Below the pieces are notes generated by a model. The model saw nothing but the letters and a program-made list of their open reading frames with translations, had not been told where the DNA came from and made no database searches. Shown piece by piece: positions 28,746 to 36,725 of a DNA stretch of 64,000 nt. The position numbers and the translations under genes were made by a program. Source of the stretch: Pseudomonadota bacterium (GTDB lineage: Bacteria; Pseudomonadota; Alphaproteobacteria; Rhizobiales; Xanthobacteraceae); contig JAEYRD010000224.1 of NCBI GenBank assembly GCA_023435725.1, positions 1 to 64,000 of the forward strand, in the 5' to 3' direction. Numbering within the stretch: the first letter of the stretch is position 1; each line of letters starts with the position of its first letter.

Positions 28746-29432
28746 TTACTCGCTCCTGACCTCACCGACCGAGAGCGCGCAGATGCGTGACAGATATGTG
28801 TAGGGCAGGCCGGTCTCCTCGGCCCAGGCGTTGAACTGCGCCTGCACCTTGGCGAGATCGCCCTTCGACTTGACCTCTTCGGCGATGTCGAGACCGGCAT
28901 CGCGCAGGCAGGCGACGACGTCCCTGGAGGTGACGAAACCGTCCCAGCCGACGAAACGCAGCAGCATCTGGCCGGTGTTGCCGCCGAGGCGGCTGCCGCG
29001 CTTGATCAGGAGCCCGAGCAGGCCGATCTCGTCGGACGACGGCCACTTCGCCAGAAACTTGCCGAAGCTGCCGTGCTCCTTCGCGATCTCCTGGACGAAG
29101 GCGGCATTGTCGCGCACCGACATGATCTTGGCGCCGTTGCGCACGATGCGCGCGTCACGCAACAGGCCCTCCCAATAGTCCTCGGGCTGGAAGGTGAGCT
29201 TGGCCGGCTGGAAGCGCAGGAAGGCATCTTCAAAACCGTCCCATTTATTGTCGATCACGCTCCAGGCAAAGCCCGCGCAAAACACCCGCCTGGTCATCTC
29301 GGCGAGGATGCGGTCGTCGCCGAGCTTCGCCAGCCGTTGCAGGTCGGGCTTAGCCGGCATCAGACTGTCCAGCGCCTTGGCGCCGCCCTTGCGCTTCTCG
29401 GCGCGGGCTCGAATGGTCTTGAAGGAGGTCAT
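28746..29432 (-). CDS. tag: DNA-3-methyladenine glycosylase I family protein
   Basis: This protein of about 228 residues should excise 3-methyladenine from alkylated DNA. Family landmarks are RRVFCAGFAWSVIDNKWDGFEDAFLRF, IVRNGAKIMSVRDNAAFV and the C-terminal helical core. The internal ATG at 29432 (MTSFKTIRARAEKRKGG) is preferred. A longer frame from 29540 adds 36 residues of low-complexity character. It is divergent from the metallophosphoesterase gene with about 150 bp between them. Confidence 0.82.
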   Translation of the reverse strand: MTSFKTIRARAEKRKGGAKALDSLMPAKPDLQRLAKLGDDRILAEMTRRVFCAGFAWSVIDNKWDGFEDAFLRFQPAKLTFQPEDYWEGLLRDARIVRNGAKIMSVRDNAAFVQEIAKEHGSFGKFLAKWPSSDEIGLLGLLIKRGSRLGGNTGQMLLRFVGWDGFVTSRDVVACLRDAGLDIAEEVKSKGDLAKVQAQFNAWAEETGLPYTYLSRICALSVGEVRSE

Positions 29433-29587
29433 GCGGATACAGGCGTTGAGGCACGCCACGACATCAGAATTCGATGGTCCGGTCCAGTCCTGCGGCGCCC
29501 GGGCGGCTGAGCGGGTCCGCTGGTCCGCTTCTTGCTTCATGAAATTGCGGAATTCCCCGACATTTTCAGCTCACGAACGGATTTTCA

Positions 29588-30415
29588 ATGCGTTGCCTGG
29601 TCGTGGCCGACCTGCATTACTCGCTGCCGCAGTTCGACTGGCTGGTCAGCGCGGCGTCGCAATTCGACCTCGTGATCTTCGCCGGCGATGCGCTCGACAT
29701 CGGCTCGATGGTGGATTTTCGCGCGCAGATCGTGGTGGTCAAGAAGTATCTTGCGCTGCTGACCGCCCGGACCCGCGTGATTCTCTGCTCGGGCAATCAC
29801 GATCTCGACGAGCGCAATGCGGACGGCGAAAAGGTTTCACGCTGGATCTCGGAGGTGCGTGAGCTCGGCGTCGCCAGCGACGGCGACGGCCTCGCCATCG
29901 GCGACACCCTGTTCACGGTGTGCCCGTGGTGGGATGGTCCGCTGGTCAAACAGCGCCTCGCCGACCAGTTGCGCGACGCAGCCATGCACCGCCCGCAGCA
30001 ATGGATCTGGGTGCATCATGCGCCACCGGCGAATTCGCCGACGAGCTGGGGCGGCAAGCGCTTCTTCGGCGATGTCGAGCTGGTGCAGTGGATCATGCAG
30101 TATCAGCCGTCGATGGTGATCTCGGGCCACGTACACCAGTCGCCCTTCATCACGGACGGCTCTTGGTTCGACCGGCTGGGCCAGAGCTGGGTGTTCAACG
30201 CCGGCCTGCAGCCGGGCCGGCCACCGACCCACATCGTGCTGGATCTCGATGCGGACAAGGCGTTCTGGCTGGCCGCCGGCAAGGCGCAGTGGATCGACCT
30301 CAAGGCACCGCTGAAGCGGCCCGCGACTCCAATCGAGGCGCCGCCGGACTGGCTCACATCCTTGGATCAGATTGCCGATCCGAGCCTGGCGAGACCTCGA
30401 GCGGCGGCAGGTTGA
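29588..30415 (+). CDS. Metallophosphoesterase
   Basis: This 275-residue calcineurin-like phosphoesterase has the full dinuclear-metal motif set: DLHYS (DxH), FAGDALD (GD), CSGNHDLDE (GNHD), WVHHAPP and SGHVHQS (GHxH). The substrate is not evident. The gene ends inside the convergent cyclic-nucleotide-binding gene, with a 62-bp overlap of the two 3' ends. Confidence 0.9.
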   Translation: MRCLVVADLHYSLPQFDWLVSAASQFDLVIFAGDALDIGSMVDFRAQIVVVKKYLALLTARTRVILCSGNHDLDERNADGEKVSRWISEVRELGVASDGDGLAIGDTLFTVCPWWDGPLVKQRLADQLRDAAMHRPQQWIWVHHAPPANSPTSWGGKRFFGDVELVQWIMQYQPSMVISGHVHQSPFITDGSWFDRLGQSWVFNAGLQPGRPPTHIVLDLDADKAFWLAAGKAQWIDLKAPLKRPATPIEAPPDWLTSLDQIADPSLARPRAAAG

Positions 30416-30839
30416 TCATGCTCTGGAGCACTTCGCCCACCATGGCGAGGTGCGTGCCATGGCTGGCATATTGCCGCTTGAGATCGGCGAGATAGGTGTT
30501 GGCGACGTTGAGCCGCTGCGCCAGCATCTTCGCGATCAGGAGCGCTACCTCAGGCTGCTGCTTGAGGAACGAGGCAGCATCCTCGAACTCGTAGACCACT
30601 GCATCGCTGCAGGCCCGCACCGTCGCCGTGTGCGGCTGGCCCAGCAGCACGGACATCTCGCCGAGCACCGCGCCGGGCTCGGCGACGGTCGCGACCACCA
30701 TCTCGCCCTTGAGCACTTCGAGCTTGCCTTGCATCAGGACGTAGAGATGGCCGGTGGTCTCGCCCTCGGTGACGACGAGCGTGCCGGCCTTGACCTGCCG
30801 CTCCGTTCCGCCGCTGCAATAGTCCAGGACTGCGCGCAT
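30354..30839 (-). CDS. Cyclic-nucleotide-binding (Crp-like sensor) domain protein
   Basis: This 161-residue protein is a cyclic-nucleotide-binding jelly roll (KAGTLVVTEGETTGHLYVLMQGKLEVL, then GAVLGEMSVLLGQPHTATV). It has a short helical tail and no helix-turn-helix, so it is not a transcription factor by itself. The phosphate-binding cassette normally reads GELALL.xxxRxAT; here the position before Thr-Ala-Thr is His instead of Arg, which weakens a cAMP claim. Its 3' end overlaps the phosphoesterase gene. Confidence 0.85.
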   Translation of the reverse strand: MRAVLDYCSGGTERQVKAGTLVVTEGETTGHLYVLMQGKLEVLKGEMVVATVAEPGAVLGEMSVLLGQPHTATVRACSDAVVYEFEDAASFLKQQPEVALLIAKMLAQRLNVANTYLADLKRQYASHGTHLAMVGEVLQSMINLPPLEVSPGSDRQSDPRM

Positions 30840-30954
30840 CGCTGAAAAGCTCCCGTCACGGGAAACAGTAGAGCACGATCCACATCGCGCGCTTGCTCAA
30901 ATTTGCGTCAATCACGCGGCCGCAAACGAACAGCTCATTTCCCTGTACCGCGCG

Positions 30955-31695
30955 TCACACACGGGAGAGTGAGGGCACCTCTTCGGGCATGATGGCCTGC
31001 AGGCCGCCGAAACGACGCTCGCGACCGTGGAAGGAAGCCAGGGCCGCGGCGAGATCGCTCGCGTCGAATTCGGGCCACATCCGCTCGGTGAAGTGCAACT
31101 CGGCGTAGGCGCCTTCCCAGAGCAGGAAGTCCGACAGCCGCTTCTCGCCACTGGTGCGGATGATGAGATCGACGTCGCGCAAGCCGGCCTCGCCGGTGAC
31201 GAGTTGCGAGAACGCCTCGCGGGTGAGGCTGGTCAGCGCGGCCGCCTTTGCTGCGGCGTTGAGGATGGCGTCGCGCGCGGAATAGTCGACGGCGATGCGC
31301 AGGTTGAGCGTGCTGCCGTGAACGGTGGCGTCTTCGGCGCGCGTAATCGCATTGGCGATGCCGTCCGGGAGCCGGTCGCGACGGCCGATCACCGTGAGGC
31401 GCACGCCGTTCTTCGCCAGGCTCTGGACCTCGTTGGCGAGGTAGAAGCGCAGCAAGGTCATCAGGGCGGCGACTTCGGCTTTCGGCCGGCGCCAATTGTC
31501 GGTGGAGAAGGCGTAGAGCGTCAGCGTGCCGATGCCCTGCTTGGGCGCGGCCTCGACGATTCGCCGAATCGCCTCGACGCCGGCCTCATGGCCGCGCAAG
31601 CGCGACAGGCCGCGCCGCGTTGCCCATCGTCCGTTGCCGTCCATGATGATGCCGACATGAAGCTTGTCGTCGCGGGAGGTGACATCACTTTGCAT
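30955..31695 (-). CDS. uppS: Isoprenyl transferase (undecaprenyl diphosphate synthase family)
   Basis: This cis-prenyltransferase of about 246 residues would extend farnesyl diphosphate with isopentenyl diphosphate. Family motifs are all present: HVGIIMDGNGRWATRRG (catalytic Asp), TLYAFSTDNWRRP, and RTSGEKRLSDFLLWEGAYAELHF. The ATG at 31695 with upstream GGAG is preferred over a TTG at 31713. The gene sits third in an operon with a membrane protein and a winged-helix regulator, not with cdsA/frr/dxr, the usual setting of the housekeeping copy. It may therefore be a second, regulated paralogue. An operator-like palindrome covers its start codon. Confidence 0.9.
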   Translation of the reverse strand: MQSDVTSRDDKLHVGIIMDGNGRWATRRGLSRLRGHEAGVEAIRRIVEAAPKQGIGTLTLYAFSTDNWRRPKAEVAALMTLLRFYLANEVQSLAKNGVRLTVIGRRDRLPDGIANAITRAEDATVHGSTLNLRIAVDYSARDAILNAAAKAAALTSLTREAFSQLVTGEAGLRDVDLIIRTSGEKRLSDFLLWEGAYAELHFTERMWPEFDASDLAAALASFHGRERRFGGLQAIMPEEVPSLSRV

Positions 31696-31703
31696 TGCAA
31701 AGT
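31687..31703. promoter_or_regulatory. Operator-like palindrome over the uppS start codon
   Basis: ACTTTG-CATTG-CAAAGT has perfect 6-bp arms and a 5-bp spacer; the uppS initiation codon falls inside the spacer. The same arms and spacing occur at 32766-32782 upstream of the operon. A winged-helix regulator is encoded between the two sites. Confidence 0.6.
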
Positions 31704-31723
31704 CTCCAGTCAAAAAAGGGGGA

Positions 31724-32101
31724 TCAGGTCGAGACGATGCCGAGGCGGCCGAGCGGGGGCGCCTCGCGGCCGGCGGCCCTGGCTGCGTCGCGCACCAGCC
31801 GCTCGAGCACGGCGAGATAATCGAGGAAGCGACGACGGCCGGCCTTGGTCAGGCGGCAAGTCGTATGCGGACGATTGCCCTCATAGCCCTTGGTCACCTC
31901 GACGAGACCGGCCTCCTGGAGCACGGCGAGATGCCGGCTGAGATTGCCGTCGGTGAGGCCGCAGAGTTGCTTGAGATCGGCAAACGCCAGGCCCTTGGGA
32001 TGCGCCATCAGCGAGGTCAGAAGCCCGAGCCTCGCCTTCTCGTGGATCACGCGGTCGAGCCCCTCATATGAGAACGGCGCGCTGTCAGTCTTCGGCATCA
32101 T
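31724..32101 (-). CDS. Winged-helix transcriptional regulator
   Basis: This 125-residue ArsR/MarR-like winged-helix protein has a DNA-binding core (HPKGLAFADLKQLCGLTDGNLSRHLAVLQEAGLVEV) followed by a wing (KGYEGNRPHTTCRLTKAGRRRF). No metal-binding Cys pair is seen. It overlaps the upstream membrane-protein gene by 17 bp and precedes uppS by about 30 bp, so it is in the middle of a three-gene operon. Two matching palindromes bracket it and are its likely binding sites. Confidence 0.85.
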   Translation of the reverse strand: MMPKTDSAPFSYEGLDRVIHEKARLGLLTSLMAHPKGLAFADLKQLCGLTDGNLSRHLAVLQEAGLVEVTKGYEGNRPHTTCRLTKAGRRRFLDYLAVLERLVRDAARAAGREAPPLGRLGIVST

Positions 32102-32702
32102 TGTCTCCGGACGCGAAATGCAGAATGGCCGCCATCACCGACTGGCCGATCACGAAAGGCAGGCCCATGGTCCATGGCGACAGAGTATGGGTTCGGCTCG
32201 CCAGCACCACGACGGCAAAGCCCGAAACAAAGTACCAGGCGCCAGCTAGCGCGACAGTGCGCGGCAGCGAGCGAATCGAGGCGAAGAGGCCAAGCGACAC
32301 CAGGATCTGCCACAGTCCCGGCAACAGCCACAGCGTCTCGGCGGCGAACTTCCACATCACCACCGCAAGCAGCACGCCGGCGACACCTGCAGGGAGGAAC
32401 TGCTCGACCGCCTGGTGGATCATCGCATCGGCGAGACCCGAGTGATGGCGGCGCGATCGCAGGCGCATCTCGATGCCGATGATCAACCCGGAGAGCGAGG
32501 CGGCAATGAACCAACCGAGAAAGAAACCGAGCGGCTCACCGGTGGGATCGCCGAGCAGCCAGAATTGCAGGATCGCCGTGATCAGTGCGACGGCTCCGGT
32601 CGCGGCCATCGTCGCCGGGCCATAGCCGCGGAACGCCGTGCCCGCAGCAATCTGGCTGCGGATCGTCACGATATCGGCCAGCGCCTTGTCGAGATCACGC
32701 AT
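32085..32702 (-). CDS. Multi-pass membrane protein, operon partner of the winged-helix regulator
   Basis: This protein of about 205 residues has six hydrophobic segments (AATGAVALITAILQFWLL, LGFFLGWFIAASLSGLIIG, FLPAGVAGVLLAVVMW, and further ones). The start is taken at ATG 32702; a TTG at 32714 is possible. Such a membrane protein directly upstream of this type of winged-helix regulator is a recurrent pairing. Function unknown; the pair may sense envelope or lipid state, given uppS downstream. Confidence 0.75.
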   Translation of the reverse strand: MRDLDKALADIVTIRSQIAAGTAFRGYGPATMAATGAVALITAILQFWLLGDPTGEPLGFFLGWFIAASLSGLIIGIEMRLRSRRHHSGLADAMIHQAVEQFLPAGVAGVLLAVVMWKFAAETLWLLPGLWQILVSLGLFASIRSLPRTVALAGAWYFVSGFAVVVLASRTHTLSPWTMGLPFVIGQSVMAAILHFASGDNDAED

Positions 32703-32765
32703 TGGCAACGCCAAAACCTCGCTCTCCCCGTGCCTTCAGGACTGCTTGCCCCGTTTTGCCCCGTT

Positions 32766-32782
32766 GCTTTGTATCGCAAAGT
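32766..32782. promoter_or_regulatory. Operator-like palindrome in the operon promoter region
   Basis: GCTTTG-TATCG-CAAAGT repeats the arms and 5-bp spacing of the palindrome at the uppS start (one arm base differs). A further CAAAGT half-site lies at 32794-32799. It lies about 65 bp upstream of the first gene of the operon, where a repressor would act. Confidence 0.6.
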
Positions 32783-32912
32783 ATATCGTACCACAAAGTA
32801 AAGGCAAGGCCGAAAGCCGCCCGAGGAGATCCGATCTGGATCGAACAACTGCCGGTTGCGCGGCGCCTCCTCCCACGGATATGATGAATCCAAAAGCGCT
32901 CCGGGGGCTGAT

Positions 32913-34160
32913 ATGCGGCTTAAGTCATTGGTCATTGCGTCTTTGTTGCAAGTAAGTGTCATCGGAGCGGCGCATGCGGCGGGGCCGTTCGGCTCCGTCA
33001 ATGTCGGCAACTGGATCGGCGGCGCCTTCAGCAATGACCAGACCGGCGCCTTCTCCCATTGCGCGGCGACGGCGCCTTACGCCAATGGCGTCATTCTCGT
33101 CGTCGGCCAAAATGCTGCCGGCTCATGGATATTGAGCTTTGCGAGTCCCAGCTACCAATTCAAACAGGGCGAGAACGCAGCAATCGACGTCATATTTGAC
33201 GGACAGGAGCAGGCCAGGCTGTTTGCCACCGCCAATCAGCCGAACATGCTCACCTCCGTCATGCCCGCCAACGTCGTGCGAACGTTTCAGAAGGCAAGCC
33301 TGATGGTCGCAACGAGCGGCCGCACCGTCCTGAATTTCGACCTGACCTCGACCGGGCCCGTGATCGCGGCATTGGCCAATTGCGTCACGAGAGTGAAAGC
33401 CGACGGGCTCAGCAAGGCCGGCGATTTCACCAAGGGTGCAGCGAAGCCGCAGGCCGCGCCGGATAAGCAGGCCTCACCGCCGGCCGGCCGCAAATCTGCC
33501 AGAACCAAGAGCGGCACCGGCTTTGTCGTGAGCGCCAACGGGCACATCGTCACCAACAATCATGTGATCGACGGTTGTGTTGGCGAGATCAAAGGGAACC
33601 TCACCGGCGAGGCCGCGATGGTGTTGCGCCTCGTCTCGAGCGACGCCAACAATGATCTCGCCTTGTTGCAGGCGCCGTCGACGACGACGTTCAAGGACTT
33701 TGCGCGTATCCGCGACCGCTCGCTCCGCTCCGGCGATTCCGTCATCGCGATCGGCTTCCCTTTCCACGGGCTGCTGACTTCGGACTTCACCGTGACGACA
33801 GGCATCGTGAGCTCGCTCAGCGGCCTCCGAAACGACTCGCGCTTCCTGCAGATCAGCGCCGCGGTACAGCCCGGCAATAGCGGCGGCCCGCTGTTTGACA
33901 CCGCCGGACAGATCGTGGGCGTGGTCACGGGCAAGCTTGACGGATTACGGATCGCCGCAGCAACCGGCAACATTCCCGAGAACATCAACTTCGCCATCAA
34001 GACCGGCGCATTGCGCGACTTTCTCGACAATTCCGTGGTGCCCTACCAGACCGCGGAGCCAAAGGGCGAGCTCAAGACCACCGACATCGCCGGCAACGCG
34101 CGGCCGTATACGATGCTGATCTCGTGCAGCAGCACGGAGCAGGCCGACGCAAAGCGGTAG
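32913..34160 (+). CDS. Secreted S1C (DegP/HtrA-like) serine protease
   Basis: This protein of about 415 residues has a signal peptide (MRLKSLVIASLLQVSVIGAAHA). An N-terminal domain of ~160 residues resembles nothing I know. A trypsin-like protease domain follows from about residue 200, with catalytic His in VTNNHVIDG, Asp in SSDANNDLALL and Ser in QPGNSGGPL. No PDZ domain follows; the protein ends soon after the protease, unlike DegP. ATG 32913 is chosen because it opens the signal peptide and is preceded by CGGGGG. Confidence 0.88.
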   Translation: MRLKSLVIASLLQVSVIGAAHAAGPFGSVNVGNWIGGAFSNDQTGAFSHCAATAPYANGVILVVGQNAAGSWILSFASPSYQFKQGENAAIDVIFDGQEQARLFATANQPNMLTSVMPANVVRTFQKASLMVATSGRTVLNFDLTSTGPVIAALANCVTRVKADGLSKAGDFTKGAAKPQAAPDKQASPPAGRKSARTKSGTGFVVSANGHIVTNNHVIDGCVGEIKGNLTGEAAMVLRLVSSDANNDLALLQAPSTTTFKDFARIRDRSLRSGDSVIAIGFPFHGLLTSDFTVTTGIVSSLSGLRNDSRFLQISAAVQPGNSGGPLFDTAGQIVGVVTGKLDGLRIAAATGNIPENINFAIKTGALRDFLDNSVVPYQTAEPKGELKTTDIAGNARPYTMLISCSSTEQADAKR

Positions 34161-34228
34161 GACGGGCTGGCCCGTCGATCACTGCTGTCATTCCCCGCAA
34201 GCCGGGCGATGACACCGTTAGCGCCCCC

Positions 34229-34966
34229 TCACCCGTGGCAGCACGCGTCCTTCGCCGCCTGCGGCTTATACTCGTCGCGCAGGCGCACCCAGTCCATCGG
34301 ATAGGGCAGACCTTGCTCGTGGCGGCCGAGCGGGGTGAGATCGAGATATTGATAGGCCGCATTCATCATGTCGAGACCGCGGGCAAAGCAGGAATAGGTG
34401 TGGAAGATCTCGCCGGCCTCGCTGCGGTAGAACACGCTGATGCCGGGCAGCTCCGGACCATAGAACGGCGTGGTGCCGAAATTGTACTTCGGCACACCCT
34501 TGTCGATCTGCTCCTGCGTGAACGAGACTTCGTAGTCGAAATTGAAGTCGTTGCTCCCCGAGGAGACCCAGTCGAAGGTCCAGCCCATCCGCTTCTTGAA
34601 GGCCTCGAGCTTTGCGACGGGTGCCAGCGAAATTGCGACCATGGTGGTGTCGCGCGCGGCGAGGTGCGGCACCATGCGTTCAAAACCGTCAGCCCAGAAT
34701 GAACAGCTCTTGCAGGCGGCGTCCCAGTCGGGCGCGAACATCACGTGCTGGACAACGAGCTGCGGGCGGCCCTTGAAGAGATCGCCGAGCGTCACCTTGC
34801 CGTTCGGCCCATCGAACAAATAGCTCTTGTCGACCTTCACCCAGGGCAATGCGCGACGCTCCTCGGCGAGGCGTTCGCGCACCTGGCTAAGCTCTTTCTC
34901 ATGCTCCAGATGGATTTTGCGAGCTGCAATCCATTGCTCGCGCGAGACGATCTGATGTTGCTGCAT
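34229..34966 (-). CDS. DUF899 thioredoxin-like protein
   Basis: This 245-residue protein belongs to the DUF899 family of thioredoxin-fold proteins (HEKELSQVRERLAEERRALPWVKVDKSYLF, then DWDAACKSCSFWADGF and YFYGPE-like NFGTTPFYGPELPGISVF). A Cys pair in CKSC sits where a thioredoxin active site would be. The ATG at 34966 is preceded by GGAGAG. It follows the ArsR and SRPBCC genes on the same strand with 21 bp spacing, a common grouping, and is probably the last gene of that operon. Confidence 0.85.
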   Translation of the reverse strand: MQQHQIVSREQWIAARKIHLEHEKELSQVRERLAEERRALPWVKVDKSYLFDGPNGKVTLGDLFKGRPQLVVQHVMFAPDWDAACKSCSFWADGFERMVPHLAARDTTMVAISLAPVAKLEAFKKRMGWTFDWVSSGSNDFNFDYEVSFTQEQIDKGVPKYNFGTTPFYGPELPGISVFYRSEAGEIFHTYSCFARGLDMMNAAYQYLDLTPLGRHEQGLPYPMDWVRLRDEYKPQAAKDACCHG

Positions 34967-34987
34967 ATTGCTCTCCTCTGACGGAAA

Positions 34988-35467
34988 TCAGGCAACAAAG
35001 GCGTCGAGCTTGTCGAGGAACGAGCTCCAGCCGCGCCGGTGATTGTCGCGGGCGGTCTCGTCGAAGAACTGGGCGTGATGGAAGACCATCAGCGTCCCGG
35101 CGCTGTCCGGCTTCAGCGCGATCGTCACCAGGGATTCGCGCTCCGGGGTCGAGTGCCAGGCCCAGGTGAAGACCAGTCGCTCGTTCGGCACGACCTCGCG
35201 ATACGTGCCGCCCGCCTCGAAATATTCGCCGTCGTCGCGGGTGAAGCTGATGCGGTAGCGGCCGCCGGTGCGGACGTCGAGCTCGGCTTGAACCGTCGCC
35301 GGCTTCATGTTCGGCGGCCCGAACCATTGCACTAGCTGCTCGGCTTGCGTCCAGGCGGCGTAGACCTTTTCCGGCCGCGCGCGGAGCCGGCGCGTGAGCG
35401 TGAGGCTTGGACGGTCGATTGGCGGAGCGGCTGTGCGGGGATCGGCGTTGACGGCTGGGTTGGCCAT
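34988..35467 (-). CDS. SRPBCC (AHSA1-like) domain protein
   Basis: This 159-residue protein of the START/AHSA1 group has LTLTRRLRARPEKVYAAWTQAEQLVQWFGP at the N-terminus and a C-terminal helix GWSSFLDKLDAFV, both family hallmarks. A hydrophobic ligand is likely but unknown. A strong GGAGGAAG precedes the ATG. Its first 136 bp lie inside the end of the ArsR gene in another frame. Confidence 0.88.
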   Translation of the reverse strand: MANPAVNADPRTAAPPIDRPSLTLTRRLRARPEKVYAAWTQAEQLVQWFGPPNMKPATVQAELDVRTGGRYRISFTRDDGEYFEAGGTYREVVPNERLVFTWAWHSTPERESLVTIALKPDSAGTLMVFHHAQFFDETARDNHRRGWSSFLDKLDAFVA

Positions 35468-35796
35468 TTCTCTTCCTCCACAAAGGCGGCAAGGCGGTCG
35501 AGATTCTCCGACCAGAACTGGGCGTAACGATTGAGCCAGTTCATCGCCTGCTCCATGGGCTGCGCGGTGAGCCGGCAGGAGACCGTGCGTCCAGTCTTCT
35601 CCCGCACGATCAGGCCCGCATCCCTGAGCACGTCGAGATGCTTCATGATCGCCGGCAGCGAGACCGGAAACGGTGCAGCCAGCTCGCTCACCGACAGGCT
35701 GTCCTGCTCGCCGAGACGCGCGAGCAGTGCGCGCCTCGTCGGGTCGGACAACGCCGCAAAGGTCCGGTCGAGTGTCTCGTCTTGATACTTAACCAT
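35332..35796 (-). CDS. ArsR-family regulator
   Basis: This protein of about 154 residues has an ArsR winged-helix core (LDRTFAALSDPTRRALLARLGEQDSLSVSELAAPFPVSLPAIMKHLDVLRDAGLI). The start MVKYQDETLDRTF at 35796 is standard for the group paired with SRPBCC proteins. The normal family length is about 110 residues. Here the C-terminal ~45 residues are basic and disordered-looking and are overprinted on the SRPBCC gene. A palindrome lies across the start codon. The usual role is repression of its own SRPBCC operon. Confidence 0.87.
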   Translation of the reverse strand: MVKYQDETLDRTFAALSDPTRRALLARLGEQDSLSVSELAAPFPVSLPAIMKHLDVLRDAGLIVREKTGRTVSCRLTAQPMEQAMNWLNRYAQFWSENLDRLAAFVEEEKWPTQPSTPIPAQPLRQSTVQASRSRAGSARGRKRSTPPGRKPSS

Positions 35797-35808
35797 TTGG
35801 TTTAGTAT
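35785..35808. promoter_or_regulatory. ArsR operator over its own start codon
   Basis: ATACTTAACCA and TGGTTTAGTAT are 11-bp arms (10 of 11 pair) around a 2-bp centre, with the ArsR initiation codon inside. AACCATNTGGTT-type palindromes are typical of ArsR-SRPBCC operons. A start this close to the operator implies a leaderless or very short-leader transcript. Confidence 0.6.
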
Positions 35809-35903
35809 AGGCGCGAGCGAAGGGGCGTCAAGCGGGAACCTGCGGTCGCGCATCTGCACGACTGCGTGATCGGGCAGCGGTCAATATGGGGCGTGAAACC
35901 CGG

Positions 35904-36161
35904 TCAGTACCGTGGAACATGCCGACCGCGCAGTGGCGGCGGAGGCGGTGGCCGCGTGACCATGTAGGCTGGATTCTGGGCGCAAAACCCCTTGCGGCCG
36001 GACGCGCTCACCAGACACTGCCCGCGGGTTTGATAGGAGCAGTCGCCGGGATAGCCGTATTCCGAATCCTGAATGCACCACGCGTCGTCCGCACGCGCCG
36101 GGCCAGCGCCAGCAAGCCACACAAGGGCTATCGTGCCCAGCACAAATTGCGCCTTGCGCAT
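35904..36161 (-). CDS. DUF3551 secreted protein 1
   Basis: This protein of about 85 residues has a signal peptide (MRKAQFVLGTIALVWLAGAGPARA) and the DUF3551 pattern of spaced Cys residues (DAWCIQDSEYGYPGDCSYQTRGQCLVSASG). A proline-rich tail ends in RHVPRY. It is a paralogue of the gene about 140 bp upstream. DUF3551 proteins are abundant in Bradyrhizobium and of unknown function. Confidence 0.8.
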   Translation of the reverse strand: MRKAQFVLGTIALVWLAGAGPARADDAWCIQDSEYGYPGDCSYQTRGQCLVSASGRKGFCAQNPAYMVTRPPPPPPLRGRHVPRY

Positions 36162-36296
36162 GACCGACCTCCCATGTTCGCCGCGCGAGTGCGACCTCAC
36201 AGTGAGAAAGGTTTACGGTACCGATCTTATTCCGGAGCGATCCCGCGAATATCCGCCGCCGAGGCATGGCGATGGCTTCGTGGAGCGCGAGCTCAA

Positions 36297-36575
36297 CTAG
36301 TATGGCGCGACGTGCCGGGTGCGGCGGCGTGGCTGCGGCTGCGGCCGCGGCTCCTGGCCATAGGCGACACGCGGATTGGGACCGCAGTACAGCAGCCGGC
36401 CGGAAACACTGGCCTGGCACTGCCCATAGGTGCTGTAGGCGCATTCACCGGGATAGTCATACTCGCCGCCCTGCGCGCACCAGGGATAGTCGCCCGCGGC
36501 AACAGGAGTGACAGTGACGAACCCGGCAAGGACCGTCGCGCATAACGTCAGCAGGGCCAATTGCGTCTTGCGCAT
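36297..36575 (-). CDS. DUF3551 secreted protein 2
   Basis: This protein of about 92 residues has a signal peptide (MRKTQLALLTLCATVLAGFVTVTPVAA) and the same Cys pattern (YPWCAQGGEYDYPGECAYSTYGQCQASVSG). A Pro/Arg/Gln-rich tail ends RHVAPY. Its likeness to the downstream gene across the whole length shows a tandem duplication. In-frame ATGs further upstream would add basic residues ahead of the signal. Confidence 0.8.
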   Translation of the reverse strand: MRKTQLALLTLCATVLAGFVTVTPVAAGDYPWCAQGGEYDYPGECAYSTYGQCQASVSGRLLYCGPNPRVAYGQEPRPQPQPRRRTRHVAPY

Positions 36576-36674
36576 GATCCGAACTCCTCTCTTCATGGCA
36601 CGAGATACGGCGCCATCTATCATCAGGTTTCGTCGCCGCCTTTTATTCCAGATCAACGGGGCAGACCACGCAAG

Positions 36675-36700
36675 AAAAAAGCCCTGCCAGACAGCAGGGC
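36675..36700 (-). terminator. Rho-independent terminator of the Bug receptor gene
   Basis: On the minus strand GCCCTGC, a 6-base loop and GCAGGGC are followed by a run of six T. It lies 25 bp after the receptor gene. Confidence 0.85.
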
Positions 36701-36725
36701 TCCATTCCCGATCATCACAAGATCG

